64,000 nt of DNA, from contig NZ_ASWI01000004.1 in the NCBI RefSeq assembly GCF_000407565.1, positions 112,501-176,500 on the forward strand. Direction: 5' to 3'. The notes below the pieces were generated by a model, which made no database searches, was not told where the DNA came from, and saw only the letters and a list, made by a program, of their open reading frames with translations. The position numbers and the translations under genes are program-made. Position 1 is the first letter of the stretch. Every line of letters starts with the position of its first letter. The DNA is from Enterococcus cecorum DSM 20682 = ATCC 43198. GTDB taxonomy: Bacteria > Bacillota > Bacilli > Lactobacillales > Enterococcaceae. Shown here one piece after another: positions 62,009 through 64,000 of this stretch.

Positions 62009-62300
62009 AGGTCGTGAAGCAGCTCGCTTAGACATGAAGAAATTCGTGTGCTTACCTACCGCTGAGAAAATCGGATGAAAGGAGATTTTCTCAAGCGGGA
62101 GGGCGAATTTCACAATGTCTAGCTGCTGAACGCCGTAGATAAAGGATGTGAGGCGAGTCGATCAGCTACGAGCGGATAAGGTTTGTCCAGAACGTCGGGA
62201 AAGTCCGATAAGTAAAGACTTTTCCGGACGGGCTGACTTATACGCCAAAGTAGCTACCCGCCGAACACCGTGGATTAAGGTTGCAAATCAGCGCAGTTAC
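62009..62300 (+). repeat. Palindromic intergenic repeat, site D (type-3 unit, type-1/2 hybrid unit, fragment)
   Basis: D1 (62009-62136) is type 3: GCAGCT/AGCTGC arms, CCGC/GCGG and core GAGAAAATC/GATTTTCTC around GGATGAAAGGA. D2 (62142-62271) starts AAGGATGTGAGGCG and ends GAACACCGT; GGCG/CGCC, AGCTAC/GTAGCT, GATAAG/CTTAT and GGGAAAGTC/GACTTTTCC pair. D3 (62277-62300) is a truncated opening (AAGGTTGCAAATC). The site fills the gap between the convergent YhgE/Pip and yaaA genes. Confidence 0.88.
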
Positions 62301-62303
62301 TTT

Positions 62304-63032
62304 CTACACTTTTTTAACAAAGACTAGGCGTTTGTCAGTTGATTCATCTTTTTGTAAGCTGAAACCGTCAAAAGTTAACTTGCGAATGTCATCAATGCTT
62401 TGAATTTTATGAGAGATGAGTTCTTTGACCATTTTCCCACGGGCTTTTTTAGAAATGGTAGAGTGGATTTTGCGTTTGCCTTCTTTTTCCTCCATAAAGA
62501 CACATTGATAAAAATTTTGCTGCAAGTCTTTGCTAAATACTTCTTCAAATTCACTAGAGAGCAGCGAAAGAATGATTTCCTCATTTTTAACAGCTTGATC
62601 AAAAGAAGATTGCCAGAATTTTCGCAGGGATTGTCCTTGAATTTTGCCTTTGGTTTGAAAGTCTAGGCGATAAGGAGCAATCGGTGTATCAGCCGGAATG
62701 ACACCATATAAAGCAGAGGTTATAGCCAGAAAATCATGGATATACTGACTTTCTTCTTGAGTATAACTTTCTTTATTAAACTGGCGGTACATCAAGCCAT
62801 CTAGCAATAAGTAAGCTGGATAAGTTTGCGCGTTTTGCTTTTGGAGTGCTTGCCATTGCACTTGGACTTTAGCAGCCATGTCTTCATTGATTTTGTATGC
62901 TTTTTGTATTTCCGCTAATGATAGTTCAGAAAAAGTAGCGACAATCTCCTTCGTTTTTGGACTAAGCGCTTGAAAGGATTGGTCTTTAATGGCTAGATTC
63001 AATTCTTTTGCAGATGGAATTAGGATTTTCAC
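62304..63032 (-). CDS. yaaA: Peroxide stress protein YaaA
   Basis: 242 residues, standard length. MKILIPSAKELN at the start, LLDGLMYRQFN, APYRLDFQTKGKIQGQSLRKFW (in part) and a late ISKKARGKMVKELISHK are the YaaA/DUF328 signatures. In E. coli it limits free iron and DNA damage under peroxide stress. ATG 63032 overlaps the end of the hydrolase gene by four bases. Confidence 0.9.
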   Translation of the reverse strand: MKILIPSAKELNLAIKDQSFQALSPKTKEIVATFSELSLAEIQKAYKINEDMAAKVQVQWQALQKQNAQTYPAYLLLDGLMYRQFNKESYTQEESQYIHDFLAITSALYGVIPADTPIAPYRLDFQTKGKIQGQSLRKFWQSSFDQAVKNEEIILSLLSSEFEEVFSKDLQQNFYQCVFMEEKEGKRKIHSTISKKARGKMVKELISHKIQSIDDIRKLTFDGFSLQKDESTDKRLVFVKKV

Positions 63033-64000
63033 GATTTCACCTCAGTTTTTAACTTGTTTTCGATGAAGGCTACGATGTCTTGATAGACTTGTAGGCGATT
63101 TTTTTCTTGTATAACTTCATGCTTCATTTCTGGATAGACGAGATTGGTGATATTGTGATAGCCGATTTTTTTCAAGGTATCTAAGCTTTCAGCAAGTCCT
63201 TTTTCGCCACCGGTAATTAAAGTATCATCCACACCAGTCGCACTCAAAATCTTCAAATCAGGATTTTTACATTGGAATTTAGCGATTTCTTTGAGCCGTG
63301 TATTAATCGTAAACATGGTTAGCATCCCACTGTTGGTCAATCGTACTTGGCATAGTGGGTCTTTGGCGATGCGGTCGAGATTATCCAAATTATAGCTGAT
63401 CCAATCCAGCGTATCGTTTTTCCCAGGATTTAAGGCGTTTAAGAGTGCGCTATGGCCTGATTTTCCAAAATAAAAGACCACAATGCGCGCTAAAAAGACC
63501 CCCACAGGAGCAAGTGGATAAGGCGTGACCGTACCTGTTAAAATTAAGTGCTCGATTTCGTCATCATAATTTTGTAGATAGATTCTCGCAATCATGGAGC
63601 CTAAAGAATGACCGAATAAGTTTAATGGGAGGTTAGGATAGCGTTCTTTAATAAAACGAGTAACCAACACTTGGTCAAAAATCAGTTCATCAACTGTTTG
63701 CATCATGACGTGTGGATATTTTTGATTGGTAGAATGGCCATGACCACGTGTATCACTAATCACAACGACATAACCTTGGGCATTTAAATAGCGACAAAAA
63801 TCATCATAGCGGCCTTTGTGCTCTAGTACACCGTGGATAAGCTGAACGATACCTTTAGGATTTTCGCGTGGATAGACTTTTGCGTGCAATAATAGCCCGT
63901 CTAAAGCCAAAAGTTGCACATCTATAGAGCCATCTTCATTTTCGACTTCTTGGCGTACATTGACTGATTTTGTTTTGGCTAAACGTTCTTGATTGAGTCG
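63029..64000 (-). CDS. Alpha/beta hydrolase, monoacylglycerol lipase-like (5' end cut by window)
   Basis: The frame is open to the window edge: before the internal GTG at 63919 it reads RLNQERLAKTKSVNVRQEVE and ENEDGSID without a stop, so the true start is probably outside. Motifs: oxyanion region LIHGVLEHKGRYDDF, nucleophile elbow LFGHSLGSMIA (Ser), a late Asp in ATGVDDTLITGG and catalytic His in EMKHEVIQE. This is the serine aminopeptidase S33 / lysophospholipase group. The stop overlaps yaaA by four bases. Confidence 0.85.
   Translation of the reverse strand, partial: RLNQERLAKTKSVNVRQEVENEDGSIDVQLLALDGLLLHAKVYPRENPKGIVQLIHGVLEHKGRYDDFCRYLNAQGYVVVISDTRGHGHSTNQKYPHVMMQTVDELIFDQVLVTRFIKERYPNLPLNLFGHSLGSMIARIYLQNYDDEIEHLILTGTVTPYPLAPVGVFLARIVVFYFGKSGHSALLNALNPGKNDTLDWISYNLDNLDRIAKDPLCQVRLTNSGMLTMFTINTRLKEIAKFQCKNPDLKILSATGVDDTLITGGEKGLAESLDTLKKIGYHNITNLVYPEMKHEVIQEKNRLQVYQDIVAFIENKLKTEVKS

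Overview
The window reads as a chromosomal segment of a low-GC Gram-positive coccus of the order Lactobacillales, most likely Enterococcus or a close relative such as Vagococcus. The reasons are AT-rich coding sequence with strong AGGAGG-type ribosome sites, a T-box-controlled hisS-aspS pair, pepV, a comG-methyltransferase-ackA order, htrA next to rlmH, a mannose-family PTS operon for glycated lysines, and a flavin-based extracellular electron transfer (EET) locus. No rRNA, tRNA, CRISPR array or prophage was seen. Species identity is inference.

Layout. 1-1.7 kb: lactate utilisation genes lutB (cut by the window edge) and lutA, with a promoter flanked by two copies of a TAGAATNATTC palindrome. 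2-8.3 kb: VanZ-like and MFS membrane proteins, a T-box leader, hisS, aspS and a YitT protein. 8.5-13.7 kb: a palindromic intergenic repeat, peptidoglycan O-acetyltransferase, an hxlB pseudogene with two in-frame TAA codons, nnrD and pepV. 13.9-23.1 kb: a LevR-type sigma-54 activator and a PTS (IIA, IIB, IIC, IID) operon with two FrlB/GfrE/GfrF-type deglycases, a HAD phosphatase and a third SIS enzyme; it is read from a sigma-54 promoter buried in the activator's terminator. 23.1-30.9 kb: housekeeping genes (M42 aminopeptidase, thioredoxin, UspA, CadD-like, YtpR), an MFS gene cut from its ribosome site by an intact IS150-group IS3 element, and a Crp/Fnr regulator. 31.1-37.2 kb: htrA, a dense DnaA-box cluster, rlmH, a barrel protein and a sulfur amino acid operon. 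37.5-47.3 kb: the EET locus, with dmkB-eetB-eetA-ndh2 on the minus strand and pplA-fmnB-dmkA on the plus strand. 47.4-64 kb: adcA, a GATase, metY, a complete comGA-GG operon, a YtxK-type methyltransferase, ackA, galM, a YhgE/Pip protein, yaaA and a partial alpha/beta hydrolase.

The most striking structures are mobile or repetitive. (1) An IS1634-type element sits in the divergent ndh2/pplA promoter region and is flanked by perfect 194-bp direct repeats. The host therefore kept one full promoter region on each side, and the transposase gained a copy of the pplA promoter. (2) At least five sites carry modular units of about 130 bp that fold into long hairpins; paired arms change together while loops stay fixed. 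Four of the five sites lie between convergent genes. (3) The glycated-lysine operon's sigma-54 promoter and the upstream terminator share the same bases.

Working together: EetA, EetB, DmkA, DmkB and Ndh2 would pass NADH electrons through a demethylmenaquinone-type carrier to PplA, a surface lipoprotein flavinylated by FmnB. The gfr-like operon would import and phosphorylate fructoselysine and glucoselysine, then split them into sugar phosphate and lysine. Functional assignments rest on motif recognition by eye; no database search was run.
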